This document shows, piece after piece, positions 54,857-62,726 of a stretch of 64,000 nt of DNA. Within the stretch, counting starts at the first letter, position 1. Every line of letters begins with the position of its first letter. The translations under genes and the position numbers were made by a program. Under the pieces are notes generated by a model that was given only the letters and a program-made list of their open reading frames with translations, was not told where the DNA came from and searched no databases. Origin of the DNA: Erythrobacter sp. AP23 (GTDB taxonomy: Bacteria; Pseudomonadota; Alphaproteobacteria; Sphingomonadales; Sphingomonadaceae). Location of the stretch: positions 1-64,000 of the forward strand of contig NZ_LNBY01000017.1 in NCBI RefSeq assembly GCF_001542855.1. Reading direction: 5' to 3'.

Positions 54857-55118
54857 CGCTCTATCGTCCCTTTGCTGATGATGGCTTGGACATATTGCGC
54901 AATGGAGGCTTGATTAGGGGCCGAGACTGCATTGCCTGTTTCCGGCATGGCAATATTGCGATCCACGCTCGCTTCTGGACGGACCAGCGAGGTCTCGAGA
55001 AACCGGGCGGGCCCCGATTGTCCCGACAGACTTGCGACCGGCTCAGCGGCCCGGATTCGCGCGAGCCAAGCGAGGCGCTCTACACTGGCTTGGAAGGCCG
55101 CGAACGGGGCTTATTGGC

Positions 55119-56018
55119 TCACTCGGCTACGTTCGAACCGGCGGCGCATTCGGGAAGCACTTCCGGGGACCGCCTATCCAGTTGGGCGATAACCTCCTCA
55201 TATCCGTATCGGGGCGACCAGTTCAGCTCTCGCCGGGCCTTGCCGGACGAGTAGACCCGGTCGATGGATCGGGGCAGAGGCCAGTTGCGGGCCTCGAACT
55301 CCGCATGGAGCGTTGGCATGCGCTGCCTGATGACTTCCTGTGCGTCGCGTTTCAGTGCGTCGCAGTCGTCCTTGTGAAAAGGCGTATCGCCCGAGACGTT
55401 GAACACCTCGAAATTTCGGCCTCGATGGTTCGCCGCCGTGACATGGGCCGATGCTACGTCTCGCGCGTCCACCCCGCGGTGCAGCCGGTATGCGGCCATG
55501 ACCGGGGCCGGTTCCGGAAAGCACCGTGACATCCTGATCACGCGGACATCGAAGTTCTTGCCGGCCTGCGATCTCGCGACCCCCTCGGCCTGGAGCTTCG
55601 TACGATGATAGATCGTGCGGGGCAGGGGGTCTGTTTCCTCCGTCACCCAGACCGCGCTTTGGTCGTCTTGCGAGGCATGGCCGTACAAGGCAGTGGTGCT
55701 GGTGAGAATGAAGGTCCGCACCCCGGATGATCTCGCGATGTCGAGCGCCATGAGCGTTCCTTCGACGTTGATCCGCTCGAATTCACGGTCCGCAACTAGG
55801 CCGACATGGGGCGCGTGAAGCGCCGCGACATGGAACACCGCCGCGGCCCCGTCGAAGCCTTTCTTCAGGGCATCCTCGTCCAGCAGATCCGCCACGATCG
55901 TCGTCGCGGAACTGGGGCTGCGATCGATACTTGCGACGTCGTCGCCCGTTTCGCAAACCAGCCTATGAATGGCCCGGCCGATGCGCCCGCTGCTTCCGGT
56001 GATGGCAAATTTCGGCAT
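55119..56018 (-). CDS. NAD-dependent epimerase/dehydratase family protein
   Basis: A 299-aa extended SDR. It has an N-terminal glycine motif GSSGRIG, then VFHVAALHAPHVG, the LTSTTALYG strand and YHRTK (Tyr-x-x-x-Lys catalytic pair), with a substrate-domain HRGVDARDVASAHVTA segment typical of nucleotide-sugar epimerases. The actual substrate cannot be set. A weak GGGAA lies before the ATG at 56018; upstream frame to 56267 is antisense or overlapping and is not used. It is last in a minus-strand group of five genes. Confidence 0.85.
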   Translation of the reverse strand: MPKFAITGSSGRIGRAIHRLVCETGDDVASIDRSPSSATTIVADLLDEDALKKGFDGAAAVFHVAALHAPHVGLVADREFERINVEGTLMALDIARSSGVRTFILTSTTALYGHASQDDQSAVWVTEETDPLPRTIYHRTKLQAEGVARSQAGKNFDVRVIRMSRCFPEPAPVMAAYRLHRGVDARDVASAHVTAANHRGRNFEVFNVSGDTPFHKDDCDALKRDAQEVIRQRMPTLHAEFEARNWPLPRSIDRVYSSGKARRELNWSPRYGYEEVIAQLDRRSPEVLPECAAGSNVAE

Positions 56019-56196
56019 CTGGAGGGTTCCCAATTTGCATCGAAGTCCAATCCGCCAAGCGGATAAGCGAATGCCGACGATTGCAAAACCTTGATGATCG
56101 ACGCCCTTGCCCAAGAGAGGGTTCTGTTGCGCGAGGCGCTTTCTTCCTTCGGCCCGGCCTTGTCTGCCATGCGCACGGATCACCCCTGCACGCCGA

Positions 56197-56616
56197 TCAA
56201 TCGGGCCATAGCGGGCGCAGCGCCTCCGGAATGGCCGCTCGTATGCGCGCCGCCCGTTCGGGCCCAAGCTTACTTTCCCAGAGCCAGAATACGTCCGAGA
56301 CGAGAGACGGAACCCGGAAATGATGCGCCTTTACACGTTGGTAAACGCGTTCCTGAAAGATCTCGGCATCGACCACGTCCTTCGGCTCTGCGGCAAGCGA
56401 CCACCCTTCGAGGAAGATGCCTCGCTCGAGCGCCGGGAACTGGTTGGCGATCTCCACCACATCTTCTGCGGGCAGGCATTTGCGCAGTTCATGCATTACC
56501 GCTTTCATCTGCGGCCCGGATTGATGCGTGGTGCGCACTCCCATGCGTTCGGCCAGATCGCGGCACCATTCGACATGAAGGTCGCTGGCGCGTTCGACAT
56601 CGTAGGGGTGGGCCAA
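56197..56616 (-). CDS. DUF2267 domain protein
   Basis: A 139-aa protein. The middle part, VMHELRKCLPAEDVVEIANQFPALERGIFLEGW, matches the DUF2267 pattern 'vLh.Lr.rLp.eea..l.aqLP.l.RG.yyeGW'. The function of DUF2267 is not known. The C-terminal half is helical and Trp-containing, with no motif recognised. It is in a row with the epimerase (179 nt downstream) and the unknown gene (142 nt upstream), possibly one transcript. Confidence 0.7.
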   Translation of the reverse strand: MAHPYDVERASDLHVEWCRDLAERMGVRTTHQSGPQMKAVMHELRKCLPAEDVVEIANQFPALERGIFLEGWSLAAEPKDVVDAEIFQERVYQRVKAHHFRVPSLVSDVFWLWESKLGPERAARIRAAIPEALRPLWPD

Positions 56617-56757
56617 GACTTTTCCTCTTCCCGATAGTTGCAGCCAGTCCAGGCGAGGGCCGGGTCAGCGCATGCGCTCGGTCGCGGTCTGTGGGCGACA
56701 CAATCGCGGCCCGCCGCCACGCATGCGCGGGCGAAGAGCCGGTCGCAATACGCGCTT

Positions 56758-57330
56758 TCACGTCCGATCCCCAGCCCATTCGCGCATGCCTTCGAACCGG
56801 CGCGCAAGCGCCCGCAACGCTTCCACGTGGGCCAGGGGATTCTCGTCGGGTGCGAACGACACGGAAAGGTGGCCGCGCGGAAGATCGACGATCAGCCGGT
56901 TGGAATGTTCGTATCCGACCAGCACGAAGCGCGTCCCGCCTTGGTCCGGATTGGCGCGCGATCCGGCCAGCGTCAGCAGCGACGGATTGACGAAAAGCTC
57001 TTCGTATCGATCGCTGCTCGCACAGGATGCATTGCCCGGTTCTTTTCGCTCGAGCGAGTGCAAATCCTCATCCTCGAGAATGGCGACACACCTAATACCG
57101 GGACTGACATCGAAAAATTCGGAGAACACCTTCGCGGATAGGGCATGGGAGGGCGAGGCGGAGCGATCTTGCCGCAACGGCTTCGGCTCCGGCGAACCGG
57201 TCGGCACGACACGGCACGGATAGTGGCGGAGATAATGATCGCCGACATAGAGCGTGGCAAGATAGTGTAACGCCGATCGCGCGCCATTGCGGATAGTCTG
57301 CAGCAGGCCTTTCGGGGATTCCCAGCTCAT
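56758..57330 (-). CDS. Hypothetical protein, coupled to SnoaL-like gene
   Basis: A 190-aa protein with no recognised family. The sequence looks globular, with mixed charge and several Cys, a basic start and no signal or TM. The middle, VRCVAILEDEDLHSLER-like stretch and RFVLVGYEHSNRLIVDLPRGHLSVSF suggest a beta-sheet core. Its ATG overlaps the TGA of the SnoaL-like gene by four bases, which supports it as a real gene. No function is proposed. Confidence 0.6.
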   Translation of the reverse strand: MSWESPKGLLQTIRNGARSALHYLATLYVGDHYLRHYPCRVVPTGSPEPKPLRQDRSASPSHALSAKVFSEFFDVSPGIRCVAILEDEDLHSLERKEPGNASCASSDRYEELFVNPSLLTLAGSRANPDQGGTRFVLVGYEHSNRLIVDLPRGHLSVSFAPDENPLAHVEALRALARRFEGMREWAGDRT

Positions 57331-57722
57331 GAGCGATCGGTGATCGTTGCGATCACTCCGTCCCGGAAGGAGAAATCCGTGGTCCCGCCGAGGGCGATCT
57401 TTTCCCCGGCCCGAGGGCCTCCGGGCAGGTCGCGCGCGAGGGTGCCGCGATAGGAAATCGTCGCCCGCAGGCCTGTCGTTTCGTCGTCCCTGAATTCGCT
57501 CAGGCTCCGCAGCGTCTGGTGACGCTCCGCGAACATGGCTGCACCGGCCTCCGCGAGTTTGCGAAACGCCTCCAACCCGGTCGCGCGATGCGTGGTCTGC
57601 CCTCCGGCGATGTTCCTGAATTCTACGTCGACATGCAGTGGCTTCAGCATCGCCCCGACGTCGAACGCGTTGTATGCCGTGATATAGGCTTCGATCAGTT
57701 TCCTCTGCTGGCTATCGTCCAT
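57327..57722 (-). CDS. SnoaL/NTF2-like protein
   Basis: A 131-aa protein. The NTF2-like fold pattern is visible: YITAYNAFDVGAMLKPLHVDVEFRNIAG at the N-terminus, then LRSLSEFRDDETTGLRATISYRGTLA and a C-terminal strand pair ending FSFRDGVIATITDRS. Such proteins are small enzymes (isomerases, hydrolases) or binding subunits. AAGGGAGG lies before the ATG at 57722. It overlaps the alpha/beta hydrolase upstream by 11 nt and the unknown gene downstream by 4 nt, so it is in the middle of a coupled operon. Confidence 0.8.
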   Translation of the reverse strand: MDDSQQRKLIEAYITAYNAFDVGAMLKPLHVDVEFRNIAGGQTTHRATGLEAFRKLAEAGAAMFAERHQTLRSLSEFRDDETTGLRATISYRGTLARDLPGGPRAGEKIALGGTTDFSFRDGVIATITDRS

Positions 57723-58575
57723 TCGCCCTCCCTTCGTCTGCGTCAGGTTCATCGTCGAGGAAGGCGAGCACCTGCCGGACCACCTTGTGCGGAGCTTCCA
57801 GCTGCGGCAGATGCCCCGCACCCTCGATCACGGCCAATTCGGCATCGAGGAGAGACGCAAGTCTCCTGCCTCTATCCAGGGGTATCCAGGGATCGCGCTC
57901 TCCCCAGAGCACTTTGACGGGAGATTTCACCTCGGACAGGCGATCTTCGAACTCGGCTGTATATCGCTCGTCGGCTTGCGCGAACTGGTTGTAGAAGCTC
58001 TTCCGGCCTTCATCTGTCAGCCATGGCGCGCAAAGCCGTTCGAAATCTCCTTGCGGGACGTCCCCAGACAAAGCGCCCTGAATATAGGCGGCGACTACCG
58101 CTTTATGGATCGGCGGCGGGAGCCCCTCGAACGCTTCGACATGGCGGCCGACGTGGTCGAAGAATTCGGAACCCCACGGCCGCAGGGCTACGACGTTCAT
58201 GAGGACGTAGCGGCGATATTCGCATCCGTGGAGAAGGTGCGCCCGCAAAGAAACCGCCCCGCCGAAATCATGCGCCAGCACATGCGGGCGATCCAGCTTA
58301 AGCGTGTCGAGCATGTAGGCGAAGACTTCGCCCTGCACATCGAGCGAAGTCGGCCGGGTGCCCGACATTTCCGACTGTCCATAGCCGGGCATATCGTACC
58401 AGTGGACGCGGAATCTTCGCGCCAGCGGTTCGACGATCCTGTGCCAGCAGAAGGATGACCATGGCCAGCCGTGGGCCAGGATCAGGTCCTCGCCCTCGCC
58501 GCAGGCACCGAAGGCCACCACGCCGGCCGGGGTCTCTACCGTCTGGTCGACATTCCAGGCGAGTTCTGTTCCCAC
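57712..58575 (-). CDS. Alpha/beta hydrolase with Asp nucleophile (dehalogenase/epoxide-hydrolase type)
   Basis: A 287-aa protein. The nucleophile elbow reads AHDFGG, so Asp replaces Ser, as in haloalkane dehalogenases and epoxide hydrolases; HGWPWSSFCW is the HGxP oxyanion element, and the His in GAGHLPQLEAP closes the triad. The cap region (about 140-210) is present. A halide-binding second Trp directly after the Asp is absent (Phe there), so epoxide or ester hydrolysis is more likely than dehalogenation. It is the first gene of the operon, divergent from tetR, with an 18-bp operator between. Confidence 0.85.
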   Translation of the reverse strand: MGTELAWNVDQTVETPAGVVAFGACGEGEDLILAHGWPWSSFCWHRIVEPLARRFRVHWYDMPGYGQSEMSGTRPTSLDVQGEVFAYMLDTLKLDRPHVLAHDFGGAVSLRAHLLHGCEYRRYVLMNVVALRPWGSEFFDHVGRHVEAFEGLPPPIHKAVVAAYIQGALSGDVPQGDFERLCAPWLTDEGRKSFYNQFAQADERYTAEFEDRLSEVKSPVKVLWGERDPWIPLDRGRRLASLLDAELAVIEGAGHLPQLEAPHKVVRQVLAFLDDEPDADEGRANGR

Positions 58576-58642
58576 GGATCACACCTTCATTCGCGATGCC
58601 ATCGTGCAAAGCCTTGCCTCGCACGCGAATCGGTTCTAGCAA

Positions 58643-58660
58643 AGTAGACAGACCAGTCTA
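58643..58660. promoter_or_regulatory. TetR-type operator between hydrolase and tetR
   Basis: The sequence gtagacagaccagtctac has perfect outer arms gtagac/gtctac around six bases. It is 12 nt upstream of the tetR ATG and 67 nt upstream of the divergent hydrolase. Size, symmetry and position are typical for TetR autorepression and control of the neighbour. Confidence 0.65.
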
Positions 58661-58672
58661 CCTAGAGAATCT

Positions 58673-59227
58673 ATGAGCAGTCGAGCCTCACAACGCCTTA
58701 CCGAAGCCGCCTCGCGCCTATTCCAGGCGAAGGGGCTTTCCTCGGTCGGGATCAACGAAGTGGTCAGGGAGGCGGGCGTCGCGAAAATGTCGCTCTACAA
58801 CAACTTCCCTTCCAAGTCCGATCTCGCCAAGGCCGCATACGCGCAGCTTTCAAAGGAACGGCAGCAAGCCATCGAGGCGCTCGTGAAGAAGGTGGCCGAT
58901 CCGGAGACTGCCATACTCGAGATGTTCGACCTCGCCGGTCGCCTCGCGGCGCGGCCGGGGTTTCGAGGGTGCGCCTTCATAGACCTCGCCGCCCATTCGG
59001 CGCAGGATATCGGGCTGCGAGATCTTGTCCGGGACCACAAGCGCGCGATCCATCGGCACTTCGAGGAATCGGCCCGACGCCACGGCGCGGTGCGCCCGCG
59101 GCAGCTTGCGACCCAGCTTCTCGCCCTCTGGGACGGCGCCCTGACCGATGCTGCCATCGAAGGGAGCCTCGAGCCGATACATGCCGCGCGCGAGGCGGCG
59201 CACGTCTTGCTCGCCGCCTCGAAATGA
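58673..59227 (+). CDS. TetR-family transcriptional regulator
   Basis: A 184-aa protein. The N-terminal TetR HTH is complete: LTEAASRLFQAKGLSSVGINEVVREAGVAKMSLYNNFPSKSDL in blocks (recognition helix around KMSLYNNF). The ligand domain has the form of TetR_C regulators such as the AcrR/NemR branch (GCAFIDLAAHSAQD). It probably represses the divergent hydrolase operon. The gene's ATG is 12 nt from the palindrome, so the protein would sit on its own leader. Confidence 0.9.
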   Translation: MSSRASQRLTEAASRLFQAKGLSSVGINEVVREAGVAKMSLYNNFPSKSDLAKAAYAQLSKERQQAIEALVKKVADPETAILEMFDLAGRLAARPGFRGCAFIDLAAHSAQDIGLRDLVRDHKRAIHRHFEESARRHGAVRPRQLATQLLALWDGALTDAAIEGSLEPIHAAREAAHVLLAASK

Positions 59228-59301
59228 CCATGCTCCTCGTGCGCGCTCGCCTTTGCTGACCGGCCGCCTCTCCACACATACTCCCGGAGAAATCGAAACA
59301 T

Positions 59302-59646
59302 ATGTTGATGGCCTCGTTCATGTTCCGGCCCGGTACGCCGGATGCCGATTTCACTGCCCTGAACCGGGAAATCAGCTCCCGGGCGAATAGTCTCGAGGGT
59401 TTCCTGGGAGAGGAGAACTGGATTTCCGACGACGGCTCGTTGCGCGTCGCCAATTACTGGTGGGCGGATCGCGCCAGCCTCGATCTTTTCATACGCGACA
59501 AGGTCCATCGTTACGCGAAAAGTCGCCAGTCACGATGGTACGATGGGTATCACGTCGTCATAGTCGAAGTGCTCGCCGCCTATGGAGACGGGCGACTGCC
59601 TCACGTGACCGGGGATACGCGACGGCAGGCCGGAGGCAAGCGGTGA
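59302..59646 (+). CDS. Antibiotic-biosynthesis-monooxygenase-like (dimeric alpha+beta barrel) protein
   Basis: A 114-aa protein of ferredoxin-like alpha+beta barrel type. ASFMFRPGTPDADFTALNREI, the segment about Glu/Trp (GFLGEENWISDDGSLRVANYWWADRASLDLF) and HYVVIVEV-like end strands (HVVIVEVLAAYG) match ABM-type proteins. No cofactor is bound in this family. GGAG lies 13 nt before the ATG. Its TGA overlaps the GTG of the first LysE gene (GTGA), so it is translated with the exporter pair. Confidence 0.72.
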   Translation: MLMASFMFRPGTPDADFTALNREISSRANSLEGFLGEENWISDDGSLRVANYWWADRASLDLFIRDKVHRYAKSRQSRWYDGYHVVIVEVLAAYGDGRLPHVTGDTRRQAGGKR

Positions 59647-60245
59647 GCGCCGAAGTCTGGGCGGCCTTCCTCCTGTTTGCAGTGGTCGCGGTCGCCACGC
59701 CGGGCCCAAACAACCTGCTCTTGCTCAACGCTGGCCTGCGTCAGGGGCTCCAAAAGACGCTTCCCTTCGTAATCGGGATAAACATCGGCTTTTCGATGTT
59801 GATGCTGGCGATCGGCTTCGGGCTGGGTCGGCTCTTCGAGGAGAGTCCCGCAATTCAGATGGCCCTCAAGATCCTCGGCACTGCCTACTTCCTATATCTT
59901 GCATTCCGGTTGTTCCGGCCTGCGGAGGCAAGGGAGCAGGAAGAGAAGCCATGGAGGCTGGGGTTTTGGTCCGGGATCGCCATTCAGGCGGTCAATCCCA
60001 AAGCCTGGGTAATGTGCATTACGACGATTTCCCTCTTTCTACCCCGCGATTGGGATATCGGGACGCTGGGATCGATGGTTGGCGCGTTCGTGGTCCTGGG
60101 CGCACCGGCGAATATTGCCTGGGCAGGATTGGGACGTTCGCTGAGGTCCATTCTGTCCGACGCCAAGCGGCTCCGGCTCTTCAACATGTCGATGGCAGCG
60201 CTACTCATCCTCTCGATTGCACCAGTGTGGATTTCCAGATTCTGA
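59643..60245 (+). CDS. LysE-family amino-acid exporter (1)
   Basis: A 200-aa inner-membrane protein with six hydrophobic helices. The LysE signature ATPGPNNLLLLNAG near the first helix and VNPKAWVM in the middle are intact. It exports an amino acid or small metabolite; the substrate is unknown. The start is GTG, overlapping the ABM-like stop by four bases. Its TGA shares a base with the next ATG (TGATG). Confidence 0.88.
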   Translation: MSAEVWAAFLLFAVVAVATPGPNNLLLLNAGLRQGLQKTLPFVIGINIGFSMLMLAIGFGLGRLFEESPAIQMALKILGTAYFLYLAFRLFRPAEAREQEEKPWRLGFWSGIAIQAVNPKAWVMCITTISLFLPRDWDIGTLGSMVGAFVVLGAPANIAWAGLGRSLRSILSDAKRLRLFNMSMAALLILSIAPVWISRF

Positions 60246-60898
60246 TGGAGGTCCAGCCACCTCTGTTGCTTTCCGTTCTCGGTGCGGCATTCATCGCGCA
60301 GGTTAGCCCCGGGCCTGCAACGGCCGCGATCGCGCGCGAGGCAATGGTGAAGGGGCGATCCGCGGCGATCCGACTGGCCCTGGGCGTGACGACCGGTTCG
60401 TGGGCGTGGTCGGTCCTGGCCGCGGGCGGATTGGGCGCGATCATCCTCGCTCAGGAATATCTCCTCATCCTCGTTCGGATCGCGGCTGCCGTCTATCTCG
60501 GCTGGCTCGCCTGGAGGTCGGCCCGCGCGACCTTTGCGTCGAATCGGAATGACCTGCGGGCTTGCGCCCGGCCATCAGGAAACAGCTATGCCAGGGGCCT
60601 GTTCATCCATTTGACCAACCCCAAGGCTATCCTGTTCTTCGGCGCGCTATACTCTTTGGCGCTCCCGCGAGGCGCATCGATTGGTGCGATCGCCCTTATC
60701 GTCGTGAGCATCGCGATTCAGAGTCTCGCGACCTTTCTCGGACTCGCCATCCTGTTTTCCCATGAGAGGGTGGTTGCCGGGTATCGACAATTTGGGCGAA
60801 TGCTCGAGTGCCTGTTCGCTGCCGTCTTCGGATCGGCCGCCGTCCTGCTCACCTTCGATCTTGTTCGTGCCGTGAAGGGCGCATCCAAGGCTTCATGA
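60245..60898 (+). CDS. LysE-family amino-acid exporter (2)
   Basis: A 217-aa LysE/RhtB-type exporter, six TM helices. The signature is SPGPATAAIAREAM in the first helix, and NPKAILFF follows in the middle. It diverges clearly from exporter 1, so this is not a recent duplication, though two exporters in immediate overlap suggest a heteromeric or dual-substrate pair. It is the last gene of the ABM-LysE-LysE operon. Confidence 0.88.
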   Translation: MEVQPPLLLSVLGAAFIAQVSPGPATAAIAREAMVKGRSAAIRLALGVTTGSWAWSVLAAGGLGAIILAQEYLLILVRIAAAVYLGWLAWRSARATFASNRNDLRACARPSGNSYARGLFIHLTNPKAILFFGALYSLALPRGASIGAIALIVVSIAIQSLATFLGLAILFSHERVVAGYRQFGRMLECLFAAVFGSAAVLLTFDLVRAVKGASKAS

Positions 60899-61061
60899 TT
60901 CGAAGCGTCCCATTCGCGTCGAAAATTCGCAGTCCCAGGCACAGGCGCTGCGCTGTTATGGCAACTTTCCGCCATCAATACCGATTAGGATGAAGAGGTC
61001 TTGCACCTCCGGCGGTTGGAAATGCCACTCGCCGCCGAGATGAGACATTCGATAAAACCAA

Positions 61062-61076
61062 TATAATACAGGTATT
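61062..61076 (+). promoter_or_regulatory. murQ promoter -10 with overlapping GntR-type operator
   Basis: TATAAT at 61062-61067 is followed by aatacaggtatt (61065-61076), a palindrome with 5-bp arms and AG centre. The TATAAT lies about 40 nt from the murQ start. The overlap of palindrome and -10 fits repression by the GntR regulator encoded two genes downstream. No strong -35 is seen. Confidence 0.5.
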
Positions 61077-61108
61077 GCCTCTCGTTCGGATTGCGCTAAG
61101 GTGGCGCT

Positions 61109-62011
61109 GTGACAAATAACACCGGCATTCGTGACGCTTTGCAACGCGACGCAGCTGCCAGCGTCTCCGCTATGCTCGAAGGGCAAGTCGAAGCGGCGAG
61201 AACGACGCTGGCCTTGGCGCCGCTCATCGAACGCGCTGGCGCCGAATCGGCGGAGCGTTTGCGAGGTGGAGGTCGTATTGTATTGGTAGGCGCGGGCACG
61301 TCGGGACGGATCGCCGTCCAGGATGGGGTCGAACTGGCGCCCACCTATGGCTGGCCCATCGACCGCATGGTCTTCCTGCTGGCAGGCGGACGGGGAGCTC
61401 TCATGGAAAGCGCAGAAGCCGCCGAGGACGATGCCGGTCTCGCCGAGGAAGAAATCGCACGCCATGCCATCGCGCCGAACGATGTTGTAATCGGCGTGGC
61501 GGCCAGCGGGAGCACGCCTTACACCTGCGCAGCGATCAAACGAGCACGGGCAGCCGGTGCGCTGACCATCGGCATTGCCAATCGGGCGGGCACGCCGCTG
61601 CTCGAACTGGCCGAAATCGCTTTGTGCGCGGAGACGGGTGCGGAATTCGTCGCGGGCTCGACGCGGATGAAGGCCGGAACGGCGCAGAAGATCGTCCTCA
61701 ATACGCTTTCTACCGCGATCATGATCGCACTGGGTCGAACGCATGACGGGTTGATGACGCATATGTCCGTCTCGAACGAGAAGCTCCGCCGGCGCGCAGT
61801 CGATATCATCTCGGCCATATCGGGCGCTCCGGCCGACCGCAGCCGGAAAGCGCTGGAGGCGGCGTGCAACGAACTGCCGGTCGCAATCCTGGTGGCTGCG
61901 GGGTATGATCGCGAAGAAGCGAAGCGGCGGTTGCTCGAAGCGGATAACAGCGTCGGTCGGGCGCTTTCGCGACGTCCGTCGCATATGGCAGGAGTGCCCG
62001 ATGACGCTTGA
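61109..62011 (+). CDS. murQ: N-acetylmuramic acid 6-phosphate etherase MurQ
   Basis: A 300-aa SIS-domain enzyme. It cleaves the D-lactyl ether of MurNAc-6-phosphate to GlcNAc-6-phosphate and D-lactate (cell-wall recycling). Conserved blocks: GAGTSGRIAVQDGVELAPTYGWP with catalytic-region Glu, MESAEAAEDD with the second Glu, ASGSTPYTCAAI, and the MurQ signature GSTRMKAGTAQK. GTG start with AAGGTGG ahead. It overlaps the GntR start by 11 nt and so heads a three-gene operon. Confidence 0.93.
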   Translation: MTNNTGIRDALQRDAAASVSAMLEGQVEAARTTLALAPLIERAGAESAERLRGGGRIVLVGAGTSGRIAVQDGVELAPTYGWPIDRMVFLLAGGRGALMESAEAAEDDAGLAEEEIARHAIAPNDVVIGVAASGSTPYTCAAIKRARAAGALTIGIANRAGTPLLELAEIALCAETGAEFVAGSTRMKAGTAQKIVLNTLSTAIMIALGRTHDGLMTHMSVSNEKLRRRAVDIISAISGAPADRSRKALEAACNELPVAILVAAGYDREEAKRRLLEADNSVGRALSRRPSHMAGVPDDA

Positions 62012-62726
62012 CCTGGCCCCGGGCCGGACCCGTTCCACCCCGCTCTATCTGCAGATCGCGGCGAATCTCAAGCAGCACATCATCGCGGGCGAGTGGGGGG
62101 TCGGCGAGGCTCTCCCGTCCGAACGCGAACTTTGTGCGCTGACCGATGCGTCGCGAGTCACGGTTCGCAAAGCGATCGAGGAGTTGATCTCCGAAGGATT
62201 GCTCGTTCGCCGGCAGGGGTCGGGGACTTTCGTCAACCGCTTGATCGAGGCCAAGAACGACGCCCTGGGCAGCTTCAGCGACGAAGCGGTCGCCCGCGGC
62301 GGTACTGCCGGCACGATCTGGATCATGCGGACGATCGCTCGCCCGACTGAAGACGAGGCGGGGATACTGAAGGTCGGCGCGGACAGCGAAGTGGTCCGCT
62401 TGGGCCGCGTGCGGCTGCTCGACGGCGAACCGCTGGCGATCGAGCATGCGGTAGTGCCTAAACCTTTCCTGCCGCCGATCGACGACCTTGGGGAATCGCT
62501 CTACAAGGCTTTGGAAACGGTTGGAAACCGTCCGGTCGGCGGGACTCAGTCCATTCATGCGTCGCTGGCGACCCCGACCGAGGCGGGATTGCTGTCGATC
62601 GAAGAGCAGAGCGCGGTGCTGCGCATCGAACGGGTGACGCGCAATGCAAAGGAAGAGGTCGTCGAGCTGACCCGTTCGGTCTATCGCGGGGACCGCTACA
62701 AATTCGTGTCGGACCTGCACCGGTGA
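62001..62726 (+). CDS. GntR-family (HutC/UTRA) regulator
   Basis: A 241-aa protein. N-terminal GntR winged HTH: LYLQIAANLKQHIIAGEWGVGEALPSERELCALTDASRVTVRKAIEELISEGLLVRRQGSGTFV in blocks. The UTRA effector domain follows from about 85 (WIMRTIARPTEDEAGIL, VVRLGRVRLLDGEPLAIEHAVV, YKALETVGNRPVGG). HutC/NagR-type members sense phospho-sugars, which suits control of murQ by MurNAc-6-P or GlcNAc-6-P. GGAG lies before the ATG at 62001, within the murQ end. Confidence 0.88.
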   Translation: MTLDLAPGRTRSTPLYLQIAANLKQHIIAGEWGVGEALPSERELCALTDASRVTVRKAIEELISEGLLVRRQGSGTFVNRLIEAKNDALGSFSDEAVARGGTAGTIWIMRTIARPTEDEAGILKVGADSEVVRLGRVRLLDGEPLAIEHAVVPKPFLPPIDDLGESLYKALETVGNRPVGGTQSIHASLATPTEAGLLSIEEQSAVLRIERVTRNAKEEVVELTRSVYRGDRYKFVSDLHR

